A program made the translations under genes and the position numbers. A DNA stretch of 64,000 nt from Rubricoccus sp963708165. Its GTDB lineage: Bacteria > Bacteroidota > Rhodothermia > Rhodothermales > Rubricoccaceae. This document shows positions 27,007 through 36,071 of this stretch, piece by piece. The notes beneath the pieces are model-generated. The model made no database searches. It was not told where the DNA came from and saw only the letters and a program-made list of their open reading frames with translations. The stretch spans positions 3,410,001 through 3,474,000 of the forward strand of contig OY970187.1 of the NCBI GenBank assembly GCA_963708165.1, given 5' to 3'. Each line of letters opens with the position of its first letter. Within the stretch, counting starts at the first letter, position 1.

Positions 27007-28755
27007 CTACTCGGGCTGGCGTGTGGCGGTAAACGGGAAGGCGCCAAAGGCGCCCACGTCGGCGGTGCCCTCGAACTCATTGCCGGTCACGATGCCGGAA
27101 ACGGTTACTTCGGGGGCGCCGTCGTTGGGAGGGACCGTAAAGCTGAGGGCGTTGCCTTCGAGCGCGACTGTGCTCATGTTGACCGTCTCGCCGTCGCTGG
27201 TGAGTGAGCCCTCGAAGCTGCCGGGCGAGCCCGTGATCGTCATCGTGCCGGCTTGCGTGCTGCCAGGAATCTCGACCTCGTAGCTCCACGTGCCGACGAT
27301 CTCTACGACCGCGTCCGGGTCGCCAGAGGCGGCTTTTTTCGTGGCCTCGATCTCGTGGCGCGTGCCCTCGACGAACACGAAGCGCACCTGGGTCGAGTCC
27401 ACGAAGTAGTCGCCCGTGGTGACGATGAGGTTGGCCAGCTTGCCGCGCTCGACCGTCCCGAGCGTACCGCTCAGTCCCATCATCTCGGCGGGAGTCGTGG
27501 TGAGCGCCGCGAGCGCAGCCTCTGGCGAGAGGCCCGCCTCGGTCATGCGGATGAGGTTGGCGCGCACGTCTTTGCCCTTGGCCTCGAACGAGCCGAAGGC
27601 GAACGTCACGCCGCCCGAGGCGAGAAGCGACGGGCTGCGCTCGGCGGCGCCGACGCTCGCGAGGCGCTGCGCGGTGAGAATGCCTTTTTCCGCGTCCGTG
27701 TCGCGGAAGCTCACCGTCCGGCGGTCGGTCACGAACGACACGCCGCCGGGGGACGCCGACGATGGCGGCGGCAGCGCGATGGCTTCGCTCAGGCTGTCGG
27801 TCGCGACCGTATCCGGCAGCGCCAGAGGCGCGATGACCGGTAGGCCTCTGGCGCGGATCTTGGCGAGAACCGGCGACACGTCGGGCACGCCCGCGAGAAT
27901 GGTGCGCGGGATCGCCATCTCTTCCGTCACGCGGAGGGCGCGGTGCGCGTCCAGCCAGCCGTCGACCAGAAAGACCAGCGTGCGGTCGCCGTCGAGAACG
28001 GGCTGCAGCGCCTCGGCGACGGGGTTGTACTGCGGGCGGCTCGCGCCAGAGGCGTCGCGCCGAAACGCGGTCCGGCTCGCGCCTTCGCGCCGTGCGTTCT
28101 CGACCGTCTCGCGCATGCTGCTCAGCACGCCCATCGGCGTGCCGGGGTAGACGCCAGAGGCGGGGTCGATGCGCGCGATGGCGGTCTCGGTCTGGGGCAG
28201 GAACAGGTTCTCGGCGTACTCGCCTCTGGCGGCATCGCGCAAGAGGACGACGGCGCCCATGCCCGCGAAGAAGCCCTCGCGCGGGGCGAGGTGCGCGGCC
28301 GTGAAGCCCGCCTCGCGGAGCGCTTTGAGCTCACCGTCTTTGGCGTTGTACACCGTGCGCACGTCCAGGTCGGGCGTGAGGCCCGCGCGGTCGCGCGGCG
28401 GGTCGCCAGGGTCGCCTTCGTAGCGGTCGCGGTCCTCGGGCTCGCTGACGCCTGCGTGGGTGTAGGCGTCGAGGAATCCCGCGTAGACCGTCAGCGTGTC
28501 GCCTTCGATCACCTGCGCGTCGAACGGGATCTCAGCGTCAACGCCTACGGCGACGATGCGGCCGTCGCGGATGATGACCGTCGCGCGGTCGAGCGTGCGG
28601 CCGGGCGAGACGACGACGCGGGCGTTGGTGATGGCGTGGGCCGCGGAGACGGCGCGCCGGGGCGTGTCACCGTTGGTGCCGCCGCGCAGAATCTGGCCGC
28701 TGGCGTCGGCGCTCAAGAGGAGCACCAGGGCCGCGACCGCCAGAGGGCGAATCAT
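27007..28755 (-). CDS. Secreted amidohydrolase-family protein, degenerate metal site, with C-terminal beta domain
   Basis: 582 residues from the ATG at 28755 (signal peptide MIRPLAVAALVLLLSADASGQ). Amidohydrolase core: HAITNARVVVSPGRTLDRATVIIRDGRIVAVG, VYAGFLDAYTHAG (HxH changed to YTH), LGTVERGKLANLIVTTGDYF. An extra domain at residues about 485-582 (VGTWSYEVEIPGSTQAGTMTITGSPGSFEGSLTSDG) resembles small lipocalin-like or beta-barrel add-ons seen in related Bacteroidota proteins. Third member of the tandem set, likely made from the same transcript. Confidence 0.84.
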   Translation of the reverse strand: MIRPLAVAALVLLLSADASGQILRGGTNGDTPRRAVSAAHAITNARVVVSPGRTLDRATVIIRDGRIVAVGVDAEIPFDAQVIEGDTLTVYAGFLDAYTHAGVSEPEDRDRYEGDPGDPPRDRAGLTPDLDVRTVYNAKDGELKALREAGFTAAHLAPREGFFAGMGAVVLLRDAARGEYAENLFLPQTETAIARIDPASGVYPGTPMGVLSSMRETVENARREGASRTAFRRDASGASRPQYNPVAEALQPVLDGDRTLVFLVDGWLDAHRALRVTEEMAIPRTILAGVPDVSPVLAKIRARGLPVIAPLALPDTVATDSLSEAIALPPPSSASPGGVSFVTDRRTVSFRDTDAEKGILTAQRLASVGAAERSPSLLASGGVTFAFGSFEAKGKDVRANLIRMTEAGLSPEAALAALTTTPAEMMGLSGTLGTVERGKLANLIVTTGDYFVDSTQVRFVFVEGTRHEIEATKKAASGDPDAVVEIVGTWSYEVEIPGSTQAGTMTITGSPGSFEGSLTSDGETVNMSTVALEGNALSFTVPPNDGAPEVTVSGIVTGNEFEGTADVGAFGAFPFTATRQPE

Positions 28756-28984
28756 GCAGAGAAGAGGGGAGAGTCGCCGCGAAGATAACGGGGTGAAGGA
28801 GCCGTGGAGGGGCACGGGATGGAAGAGGGGTGCAGGAAGTCGCGAAGCGCATGTGGGACGCCTGCTCTACCCATCTATTTCCGCCCGGTATGCGCCTCTG
28901 GCGCTACAACGCACGCCAGTTTGCCAGGGCGCCTCTGGCGCGCTCGTCTCAACCGCCAGAGGCCACCGCGCTCCCGCCAGAGGC
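28756..28984. other. Intergenic region with repeat copies
   Basis: No gene seen. Contains at least four copies of the 10-bp repeat between 28900 and 28985, including one in the context CTCTGGCGCTACAACGC that resembles the gap at 7620-7670. Confidence 0.55.
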
Positions 28985-29626
28985 TCAGGCGAACACGCCG
29001 TGCTCGCGGGCGAGGCTCTGGGCTGCAGGCGTCACGATCTGGTCGGGCCGAAGCGCGAGCCTCTGGCGGTGCAGGATTGCCTGCCGCACATCGTTCTCGG
29101 TGACGACGCGCCGCGGGATTGACTGCGGCCCGGCGCTTTCTTCGGGCGTGACAGGCATCGTGATGCCCAGGTCCAGCCCCGCGACCCAACGCGCCGTCTG
29201 TGGCCGCCCGGCGCCGATCCACAGCGACTGCTCGATGTGGACGCCCAGCGCAGCGCCGGTCTCGACGGGCAGCGCCATCGCCAGAGGCCCCAGGACCACG
29301 CTCCCGGTCTCGCCCAGCCCCCAGGCCCTCGCGAGTGCTGCGGGCGCGACGAGCCGCGAACACACCTGGACCGCCTCTGGCGCCGCGACGGCGCCGAGAG
29401 GACCGACAAGCCGAGCGTTGTCCGTTATTGCAATCAGCGCGTCGGTTTCGAGTCGTGTCCGGCTCGCCAGAGCAACGGCCACCGACGCCAGAGGCTCGCC
29501 CAGCCGTACGAGGTCCACGCGCTCTGAGCCTCGCAGCGAGGCGCTCCCGAAGAGAACCTGTGCGTCCTCTGGCGAGAGCGTGGCGTGCGTCGCCAGAGGC
29601 GTCACCGGGATGGCGTCGGGTCTCAT
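28985..29626 (-). CDS. PduL-like protein with EutQ-like C-terminal module
   Basis: 213 residues from the ATG at 29626. LSPEDAQVLFG and ITDNARLVGPLGAV-x-x-PEAVQV resemble the phosphotransacylase PduL, but the zinc-binding His pairs (HVH in the usual RHVHLS) are only partly present (THATLS) and the second site is absent. The C-terminal 35 residues (VVTENDVRQAILHRQRLALRPDQIVTPAAQSLAREHGV) follow the pattern T-x-x-D-V-R-x-A...VTPxARxLARExG seen at the N-terminus of EutQ. Enzyme activity is therefore doubtful. Overlaps the RpiB-like gene by 4 bases, so the two are co-translated. No microcompartment shell gene is visible. Confidence 0.6.
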   Translation of the reverse strand: MRPDAIPVTPLATHATLSPEDAQVLFGSASLRGSERVDLVRLGEPLASVAVALASRTRLETDALIAITDNARLVGPLGAVAAPEAVQVCSRLVAPAALARAWGLGETGSVVLGPLAMALPVETGAALGVHIEQSLWIGAGRPQTARWVAGLDLGITMPVTPEESAGPQSIPRRVVTENDVRQAILHRQRLALRPDQIVTPAAQSLAREHGVFA

Positions 29627-30285
29627 GCGCAGTCGTCGCCGGGGAGGAAGCGGGCTTCGACGTCCATCATCTTCTGCACGCGCGCGGCGTGGCGCCCGCC
29701 CTCGAAGTCTGTGCTCAGGAACTCCGCCAGGATGCGCTTGCACGTCTCGACGCCCATCGTGCGGCTGCCGAGCGTGATCACGTTGGCGTCGTTGTGCGCC
29801 CGCGCGTTGAAGGCGCTAAACACGCAGGGGCAAAGCGCGGCGCGCACGCCGGGCACCTTGTTGCACACCATCGCGCTGCCCACGCCCACGCCGTCGATCA
29901 TGAGGCCTCTGGCGACCGCGCCCGTCTGCACCAGCCGCGCGACGGCAAAGGCGTAATCCGGATAGTCGACGCTGTCGGCGCTGTGCGTGCCCACATCGCG
30001 GACGGTCCAGCCCAGCGACTGCGCGTGCGCGATCAGCGGCGCTTTGTAGTCGAACCCGCCGTGGTCGCACCCGACCGCGAGGGTTTTGGGCGGCGCGATG
30101 GGCTCGGCGCCTCTGGCGCCAGAGGCAGGCGCAGCTTCTGGCGCGACGAAGGCGAGACCACTGTCTCGCGCGAGGTCGCGCGCGAGGGCCGTCACCAACG
30201 CGTTCTCCGCCACGGCGAGCGTTGTGGCGCCAGAGGCGAGCGCGTCGCGCACGTGGCGCTCGGAAATGAGGGGGCGTCCGGGCAT
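29623..30285 (-). CDS. RpiB/LacAB-family sugar-phosphate isomerase with EutQ-like N-terminal module
   Basis: 220 residues. Residues about 70-215 are a ribose-5-phosphate isomerase B domain: LAVGCDHGGFDYK, DYPDYAFAVARLV, GLMIDGVGVGSAMVCNK (the position usually G-C-G-T-G is altered to G-V-G-V-G, so the usual catalytic Cys is Val here), and HNDANVITLGSRTMG. The N-terminal 45 residues (LISERHVRDALASGATTLAVAENALVTALARDLARDSG) repeat the EutQ-like pattern present at the C-terminus of the PduL-like neighbour. An 18-bp palindrome encodes part of the linker. Activity is plausible but uncertain given the Cys change. Confidence 0.75.
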   Translation of the reverse strand: MPGRPLISERHVRDALASGATTLAVAENALVTALARDLARDSGLAFVAPEAAPASGARGAEPIAPPKTLAVGCDHGGFDYKAPLIAHAQSLGWTVRDVGTHSADSVDYPDYAFAVARLVQTGAVARGLMIDGVGVGSAMVCNKVPGVRAALCPCVFSAFNARAHNDANVITLGSRTMGVETCKRILAEFLSTDFEGGRHAARVQKMMDVEARFLPGDDCA

Positions 30286-30298
30286 GGCGCCAAGCTAC

Positions 30299-30354
30299 GG
30301 ATGAGGGATGAGGGATGAGGGATGAGGGATGAGGGATGAGGGATGAGGGATGAG
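30299..30354. repeat. Heptamer tandem array GGATGAG x 8
   Basis: Eight perfect 7-bp units, starting 13 bases upstream of the RpiB-like start codon. Confidence 0.97.
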
Positions 30355-30530
30355 GAGGGGCGCCGCGGTTTTTGTTCCGCCCCTGGCGCCAGAGGTCTCG
30401 CAACTTGGGCGTGCCTCCGTCTCCCATCGTGTCATCCCGTCAGAGCCCATTCGGCTGCGCTCGGGATGACACGGGTGTGAGAGCGGCAACAGCCTCTGGC
30501 GCCAGAGGCGAGCGGAAAACAGCTTTACCC

Positions 30531-30572
30531 AGAACCCAGAACCCAGAACCCAGAACCCAGAACCCAGAACCC
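30531..30572. repeat. Heptamer tandem array AGAACCC x 6
   Basis: Six perfect 7-bp units 68 bases upstream of gdhA, placed 21 bases after the 18-bp palindrome. Confidence 0.97.
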
Positions 30573-30640
30573 AGCAAACACGGGTTGCCCCCTCTGGAAG
30601 CGCTACCGATCTTGACGCGTCCCCTCCCTCCGTCTTCTCT

Positions 30641-31945
30641 ATGAGCGTCGTTCCACCTCCCATCTCGTCCCCCGTCGTCGCGGCCCGGCCGAAAGTCTCG
30701 GCCTACGAGATCGCCACGGGCAACTTTACCAAAGCCGCCGACATCATGGGCCTTAGCGATGAGTGGCGAACGCTTATCCGCACGCCCTTCCGCGAGATGA
30801 AAGTGGAGGTCCCGCTTCACCGCGAGGACGGCACCATGACGGTCTTCAGCGGCTTCCGCATCCAGCACAACGGCGCCAGAGGCCCGTTTAAAGGCGGCAT
30901 CCGCTTTTCGCCCCACGTGGACGAACTGGAAGTGCGCGCGCTGGCAGAGACGATGACGTACAAAACTGCGCTTGTCGACATCCCCTTCGGTGGCGGCAAG
31001 GGCGGGGTCAACGTGGACCCGCGCACGCTCACGCAGATGGAACTGGAGCACGTCACGCGCCGCTACATCTCGCGCATCCACCTCATTCTGGGCCCCAACC
31101 GAGACGTGCCCGCGCCCGATATGGGCACCAACGCGCAGACGATGGCGTGGATCGTGGACCAGTACGGCCGCCAGCACGGCTACAACCCGGCCGTCGTGAC
31201 CGGCAAGCCGCTAGAGCTCGGCGGAAGCCCGGGCCGTGAGCAGGCGACCGGCCGAGGCGTGGTCATCGTGGGCCTCGCTGCCGCGCGAGATCACCTGGGC
31301 AAGGCCCCCGGTGAGCTCAAAGTCGTGGTGCAAGGCTTCGGCAACGTGGGCATGAACGCCGCGCTCCTCTTCGTCGAGGCCGGGTCTACGGTGACCGCAG
31401 TCAGCGACATTTCCGGCGGCTACCACAACCCCGACGGCCTGGACCTCGCCGACGCCATCGCGTACAAAAACCGCGACGACGGCGACGGCACGCTGGACGG
31501 CTACAGCGCCTCTGGCGTCGAGTTCGTGGCCCACGAGGACTTTATGGGGCTGGACTGCGACATGCTCGTGCCTGCCGCGATGGAGAGCGCGATCCACGAC
31601 GGCAACATGGCGAGCGTCAAAGCGGAACTCATCGTGGAGGGCGCCAACCTGCCCGTCACGCCAGAGGCGGACGAGTACCTGAAGGAAAAAGGTGTCCTCG
31701 TCATTCCAGACATTCTCGCGAACGCGGGCGGCGTCATCGTGAGCTACTTCGAATGGAGCCAGAACTTCCAGCAGTACCGCTGGAGCGAGGCCGACGTGAT
31801 CACGCGGCTGGAGCGCATCATCCTCAAAGCCTACGACGACGTGGCGGCGCAGATGAAGCGCCACGAAGCGTCCATGCGCGAGTCGGCCTTTGCGCTCGCC
31901 ATCGACCGCGTGGTAACGGCCGAGAAGCTCCGGGGCGCACTTTAG
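30641..31945 (+). CDS. gdhA: Glutamate dehydrogenase (Glu/Leu/Phe/Val family)
   Basis: 434 residues. MTVFSGFRIQHNGARGPFKGGIRF is the substrate-binding region, PFGGGKGGV contains the catalytic Lys, APDMGTN is typical, and VVVQGFGNVGMNAA is the NAD(P)-binding Rossmann loop. The C-terminus NAGGVIVSYFEWSQNFQQYRW is diagnostic for this family. Interconverts glutamate and 2-oxoglutarate plus ammonia in the cytoplasm. Intact. Its upstream region shares the array-palindrome-array design with that of the acyl-CoA dehydrogenase at 40761. Confidence 0.96.
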   Translation: MSVVPPPISSPVVAARPKVSAYEIATGNFTKAADIMGLSDEWRTLIRTPFREMKVEVPLHREDGTMTVFSGFRIQHNGARGPFKGGIRFSPHVDELEVRALAETMTYKTALVDIPFGGGKGGVNVDPRTLTQMELEHVTRRYISRIHLILGPNRDVPAPDMGTNAQTMAWIVDQYGRQHGYNPAVVTGKPLELGGSPGREQATGRGVVIVGLAAARDHLGKAPGELKVVVQGFGNVGMNAALLFVEAGSTVTAVSDISGGYHNPDGLDLADAIAYKNRDDGDGTLDGYSASGVEFVAHEDFMGLDCDMLVPAAMESAIHDGNMASVKAELIVEGANLPVTPEADEYLKEKGVLVIPDILANAGGVIVSYFEWSQNFQQYRWSEADVITRLERIILKAYDDVAAQMKRHEASMRESAFALAIDRVVTAEKLRGAL

Positions 31946-32063
31946 GAGCGGGCGCCAGGGGCCTGCTACGCTTTCAGACGCCAGAGGCTATCCCGCCTCT
32001 GGCGTCTCTGCGTTTGAGCCGCCTCGCCAGAGGCTGTATCGTGTGAGGTCTTCCCCTGCTTCC

Positions 32064-34196
32064 ATGCGCGTCTTGCTTCTCTCGCTCCTGCTCGCCTCTG
32101 TCGCCTCAGCGCAGGAGCCGACGTTTCAGTTCGCCCAAGGCCCCTGGCGGACGGATCACGCGCTGATCGGCGTGCTTTCTGACGGAACCGTTCTGGGCTC
32201 CGTGGGCGATCAACTGATCGCGTCCGACGATGGCGGTCTGAGTTGGGCCGTGCGCCAGGGCGTCGCGGTGCCTCTGGCGGTGGTGGAGCACGAGGGCGAC
32301 CTCGTCGGCGTGTTTGGCGCGGAGGGCATTCGCCGCTCCACCGACGGTGCGCGCTCGTGGGGCGCGCCAGAGGCGGTCGGTGGGGAGGTGCGGTTTGTAG
32401 CCTCTGGCGGAGGCGCTTTGTGGGCCGCAGGTGAGAGGGCCGCTTTCCGGTTCCTAAGCGGTAGGTGGGAGAACGCGTCTGCGCCGTTGGAAGCCCAGGA
32501 CCGTGTCGCGGGAATCACGGTCGCGGACGAAGACGTGGTTGGAATCGCCATCACAGGTGGATTTACGCCTTCCTTATCCTTTGCTATGCGGTCTCTGGAT
32601 GGTGGGACTTCGTGGGAGCGGCAGGCGCTCAGCGGATGCGCGGCGAGTGGAGCCGCCGCCAGCGGCCGCACTCTCTGGTTTGGACGCCAAACCTGCCAGG
32701 TCGGCCCGGGACTCTTCCCGGGTGGACTCCACCGCTGGCCTGCTGAAGCAGTCTCAACCGCGCGAGGTTGCGAGCGGCGATGTACGCGGTGTTCAGAAAG
32801 CGGCCGATGGTCGCGTCCTGTACGCCAGAGGCTTGGACTTGGTGGACGCTGCGTCCGGGAATAGGCGTGACCACTCTTCGCGCTCGCCCAACTCGTTCGC
32901 GTCGGGGGTGTATCCGCTTGTGAGTCCACTCACACTGAGTTCGAATGCGGTGTGGATCCGCCGTGCTCCTTTCGCAGATCGGAGGCGGTATCGATGTGCT
33001 CGTCGGTGGTACGTGGGCACAGACGGGTGTCGGCGGTGTCGAGACACGGCAGGTTCTTTTCGTGGACGGCGGCTGTTGCCAGCACGGATGCCTCCGTCTT
33101 CGAGGTCTGGACCGCTGCGTGGGCGCATCCCGACGCGTCGTTGCTCAGCGCGCGGACACTCGCCGATGTCCCGGGGTCGGGCCTCGGCGATGGTGGACCC
33201 CAGCCCGCCAGGGAGGGCTTTATCGAACCAAACGCCAGTCGCTCTGCAGGACCCATGCGCGAGTACCTTTTCCAGAACATTCGCCCTCGCAATTGTAGCA
33301 TGTAAGGGACTCTGTGCTCGTGTCCCGTCGAGGCGGGTTCTATTCGGTGGGAAGGGAGACGGCGTGACGATGTGCCCTGGCTCTGACCTCGCGGCATGCG
33401 AGGATGAGGAAGCCCCAACGTTGCCGTACAGCAACGTCCGAGCACTCTACGCCTCTGGCTCGACCGTGTATGCGGGAGCCAGTGGTACCGATGAGGGAAG
33501 GGTACGACGCCCACCCCACTCCCCACCCCCGTCTGGGCCTCTCGCGACGGCGGCCAGACCTGGGCCGACGACTCCGAAGGCTTGCTGAGCGTGAGCGAAG
33601 CCTTCGCGTTCGCCTCTGGCGAGGGCGAGGCGTGGGTCGGTACGGATGTCGGCATCTTTCGCCGCGCTGAGGGGCAGCCGTGGACGCTCGACCTGGACAC
33701 AAACGAGCGCACCTACGTGCTGGAGCGCGACGCCAGCGGCGCGCTGCTCGCGGGCGGCGAAGGCGGCCTCTGGCGCCTGGAGGAAAGCGGGTGGACGCCG
33801 TACGGCGACGGGCTGGATGGGCGGACCGTTTACGACATCGCGCTGGACGAAACCGACGGCACGCTGGCTCTCGCGACCGACCGCGGGGTCTGGGCCACGC
33901 GCCCGCTCGTGACGGTGGAGCAAGAGGCCGCGCCGCCAGAGGCACCAACCGCACTCACGCTCACGGCATTTCCCAACCCGGCCTCTGGCGCCGTCCGCAT
34001 CACGGCTCTCTCGCCAGAGGCAGGCTCGGTGCGCGTGCGCGTGTTCGACGCGCTCGGCCGCGAGGTGGCAGACCTGGGCGCTCACGCCTCTGGCGTCAAC
34101 GTGATCTGGCGCGAGGCTGCTCCGGCGGGCGTTTACATCGTGCGCGCCGAGACCGCCTCTGGCGTCGCGTCCGTCCGCGTCACGCGGCTGCGCTGA
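32064..34196 (+). pseudogene. Secreted beta-propeller (BNR-like) protein with T9SS sorting domain, multiple frame breaks
   Basis: The N-terminus (ATG 32064, signal peptide MRVLLLSLLLASVASAQ) and BNR-like repeats (IASDDGGLSWAVRQGV, RRSTDGARSWGAPEAV, MRSLDGGTSWERQAL) read in one frame to about 32740. The C-terminus is intact from about 33580: propeller repeats (VGTDVGIFRRAEGQPW, GGEGGLWRLEESGW, ATDRGVWATRP) then a sorting domain (FPNPASGAVRITALS ... APAGVYIVRAETASGVASVRV). Between 32740 and 33580 the propeller-like residues hop between all three frames (for example SQIGGGIDVLVGGTWAQTGVGG and LPYSNVRALYASGSTVYAG), needing at least four indels. It is either a decayed gene or a badly resolved stretch. 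Confidence 0.7.
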
Positions 34197-34818
34197 CCTC
34201 AACCGTTTCCGCGCCAGAGGCTTCGACGAGCGAGCGGTACCACGCGGTGGCCTCGCGCAGTCGGTCGGCGTGTAAAGCGGGCGCCCAGACGATGCTGAGA
34301 GTCTCGCGCGTGGCGCCGTGCGTTTTGGTGCGCTGGCTGTCGCGGACGGGGTTGGCGCACGGGCCGCTGGCATCACAGAGGCAGAGCAGGCCGTCCAGCT
34401 TGATCTCGTGGCCGCTGGCGTTGAAAGCGTAGCTCTCGCCCGCGGCACCGGCTCGGATGTGGAACGGCGGCAGGGCGCGGTCCAGGCTCACGACCGAGAT
34501 GGGCAGGCTGCTGTGCAGCGAGACGGCGTTGCAGGCATCGACGGCGGCGTTGATCGGCCCGAGAAAGCTGCCCTCAGCGGCTTTGACGAGGTACTCGCTC
34601 GCGGGCTTGCCGCGGCCCGAGGGCGTGTAGCCTCTGGCGCGGAGCAGGTCGCGCACGGCCAGCCGCACCGTCTCGTCTCGCGCCAGAGGCGCCTCGGCGT
34701 CGAGCGTGAGAAGACGCGCGACGGCCTCTTGCGTTGGCACCTCCGCCAGAGGCGCGGGAAAGGTCGTCGTGAACGCGGCGACGGCGAGTCCGGGGGGTTC
34801 GGAAACGGAAATCTGCAT
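34180..34818 (-). CDS. B3/B4 tRNA-binding-domain protein (COG3382-like)
   Basis: 212 residues from the ATG at 34818. Contains the B3/B4 domain found as the editing region of PheRS beta and in stand-alone proteins: SGRGKPASEYLVKAAEGSFLGPINAAVDACNAVSLHSSLPISVVSLDRA. Probably hydrolyses or binds misaminoacylated products; exact function unknown. Convergent with the propeller gene, with a 17-base 3' overlap. Confidence 0.8.
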   Translation of the reverse strand: MQISVSEPPGLAVAAFTTTFPAPLAEVPTQEAVARLLTLDAEAPLARDETVRLAVRDLLRARGYTPSGRGKPASEYLVKAAEGSFLGPINAAVDACNAVSLHSSLPISVVSLDRALPPFHIRAGAAGESYAFNASGHEIKLDGLLCLCDASGPCANPVRDSQRTKTHGATRETLSIVWAPALHADRLREATAWYRSLVEASGAETVEVSAAA

Positions 34819-34878
34819 GAGAGCCTCTGGCGAATGCGGCAAGATCGCCAGAGGCTCTGCGTTCGTTTGAGCGCTCGT

Positions 34879-35499
34879 CTAAGGCCCAGCGTCCACGTTC
34901 AGGCTGTCGCCAGGGGCTTCGTCCTCTTCCTCGTCAATGAGTCCGGCCTGGGAAAGGGCGTCGCCCAGCAACCCGTCTTGCGTGCCGAGCGAGATGGCCT
35001 CGCGGATCATCGTGGACAAGTTGCCGCTCACTTTGGTGAGCACAAGTGCATCCTCGGCGGCGACGACGGCGAGCATGTTGGTGATCTCGGCGTTGGGGCC
35101 GCGCTCGCGCAGCATGATCCAGACGGCAGCGGACGAGTCGCGCACGGTCACGAACGGGTGCCAGCCGCTTCGCTTGTAGCGGTCCAGATAGGTGGGCTCG
35201 GTGATGAGGCGTCCGTCGAAGGCACCGCGGATGGGACGCGTGGAGAACTTGACGCTCGATACGTGGCGGCCGATCTGGCGGGCCTCTTTGGTCGAGCCCG
35301 GGGCGAACGCCCAGGCACCGAACTGCGCCGTCGCGAGGGAGACCGGGCCGACGCCCATCGAGAAGCCGCCGCCGACATCGGCGCCGGTCTGGCGCTCGAT
35401 GTCCTGGCCGACGCGCTTGCCGACGCGCGACATTTCGAAGGAGTAGCAGCCGGAAAGCGCGAGCGCGCAGACGGCGAGCAGGAGGGGCGCTTTAGTCAT
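34879..35499 (-). CDS. Lipoprotein of the DUF4252-associated operon
   Basis: 206 residues from the ATG at 35499 (MTKAPLLLAVCALALSGC, lipobox Cys18); an in-frame ATG at 35526 is possible but spoils the signal. The body contains RPIRGAFDGRLITEPTYLDRY and GWHPFVTVRDSSAAVWIML, similar in layout to DUF4252 proteins, so this is probably a divergent relative of the next gene. Overlaps it by 8 bases. Confidence 0.65.
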   Translation of the reverse strand: MTKAPLLLAVCALALSGCYSFEMSRVGKRVGQDIERQTGADVGGGFSMGVGPVSLATAQFGAWAFAPGSTKEARQIGRHVSSVKFSTRPIRGAFDGRLITEPTYLDRYKRSGWHPFVTVRDSSAAVWIMLRERGPNAEITNMLAVVAAEDALVLTKVSGNLSTMIREAISLGTQDGLLGDALSQAGLIDEEEDEAPGDSLNVDAGP

Positions 35500-36067
35500 C
35501 GTTGTCCTGGTCATCATCTTCGTCATCGTCGCCCATCGAGAACGACACGTTGCCGAAGCGCTTGCTGAGTTGCGCTACATCCGCAGGGGAGATGGTGCCG
35601 TCGATGTGGACGAAGACGGCGTTTTCATCCTCGTCGTCTTTGGCGATGGCCATGACGGCCATGCCGCCGAACGAGTCTCCGTCGTCGAGCACGTACACCC
35701 ACACGTCGCCCTCGTCGTTGGGCGAGTCGGGCTGGGAGCGAACGCGGACCATCGTCATCCAGCCATCGCGCTCGAACCCTTGCCCGACGCTGTTCATGCT
35801 GGAGAGGAAGCGGGCGCGTTGGCCCTCGGCGGAGTACACGCGGACCGTCACGGAGCGAAGCCCTGCGAGCATGAGAGCCACGCCGGGTTCGTCTTCGCCA
35901 GCGGCCGCAGCGGCGAGCTTGAGAAGGGAGCCACGGAGGTTGACTTCGACCATCGGCTGGGCGTCGAAGAGTTCGTCGAGGCGCGCCACGTCGAACGTGG
36001 ACTGGGCGCGCGGCGCCAGAGGCGCCAGGAGGACCGCCAAGGCGGCCACGGTGAGAAGGCGTTTCAT
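35492..36067 (-). CDS. DUF4252 family exported protein
   Basis: 191 residues, signal peptide MKRLLTVAALAVLLAPLAPRAQ. VEVNLRGSLLKLAAA, LRSVTVRVYS, WMTMVRVRSQPD and MAVMAIAKDDEDENAVFVHIDGTISPADVAQLSKRFGNV match the DUF4252 layout. The C-terminus is a run of Asp/Glu (DDDEDDDQDNDD). In Bacteroidota such genes typically sit behind ECF sigma/anti-sigma pairs, as here. Four bases separate it from the anti-sigma gene. Confidence 0.85.
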   Translation of the reverse strand: MKRLLTVAALAVLLAPLAPRAQSTFDVARLDELFDAQPMVEVNLRGSLLKLAAAAAGEDEPGVALMLAGLRSVTVRVYSAEGQRARFLSSMNSVGQGFERDGWMTMVRVRSQPDSPNDEGDVWVYVLDDGDSFGGMAVMAIAKDDEDENAVFVHIDGTISPADVAQLSKRFGNVSFSMGDDDEDDDQDNDD

Positions 36068-36071
36068 CGGG

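Larger units (their letters stand above)
30286..30640. other. Intergenic region upstream of gdhA with two heptamer arrays
   Basis: No gene. Order: GGATGAG array, a GC-rich spacer with a half palindrome near 30390, an imperfect hairpin around 30435-30470 (TGTCATCCCG ... CGGGATGACA), the 18-bp palindrome 30492-30509, the AGAACCC array, then about 68 bases to the gdhA ATG. Confidence 0.75.

Noticed and set aside
28985..30285. A bacterial microcompartment locus
   Set aside because: Only PduL-like and RpiB-like genes are present; no shell (BMC-H/P/T) or aldehyde dehydrogenase gene occurs nearby and key residues are altered.
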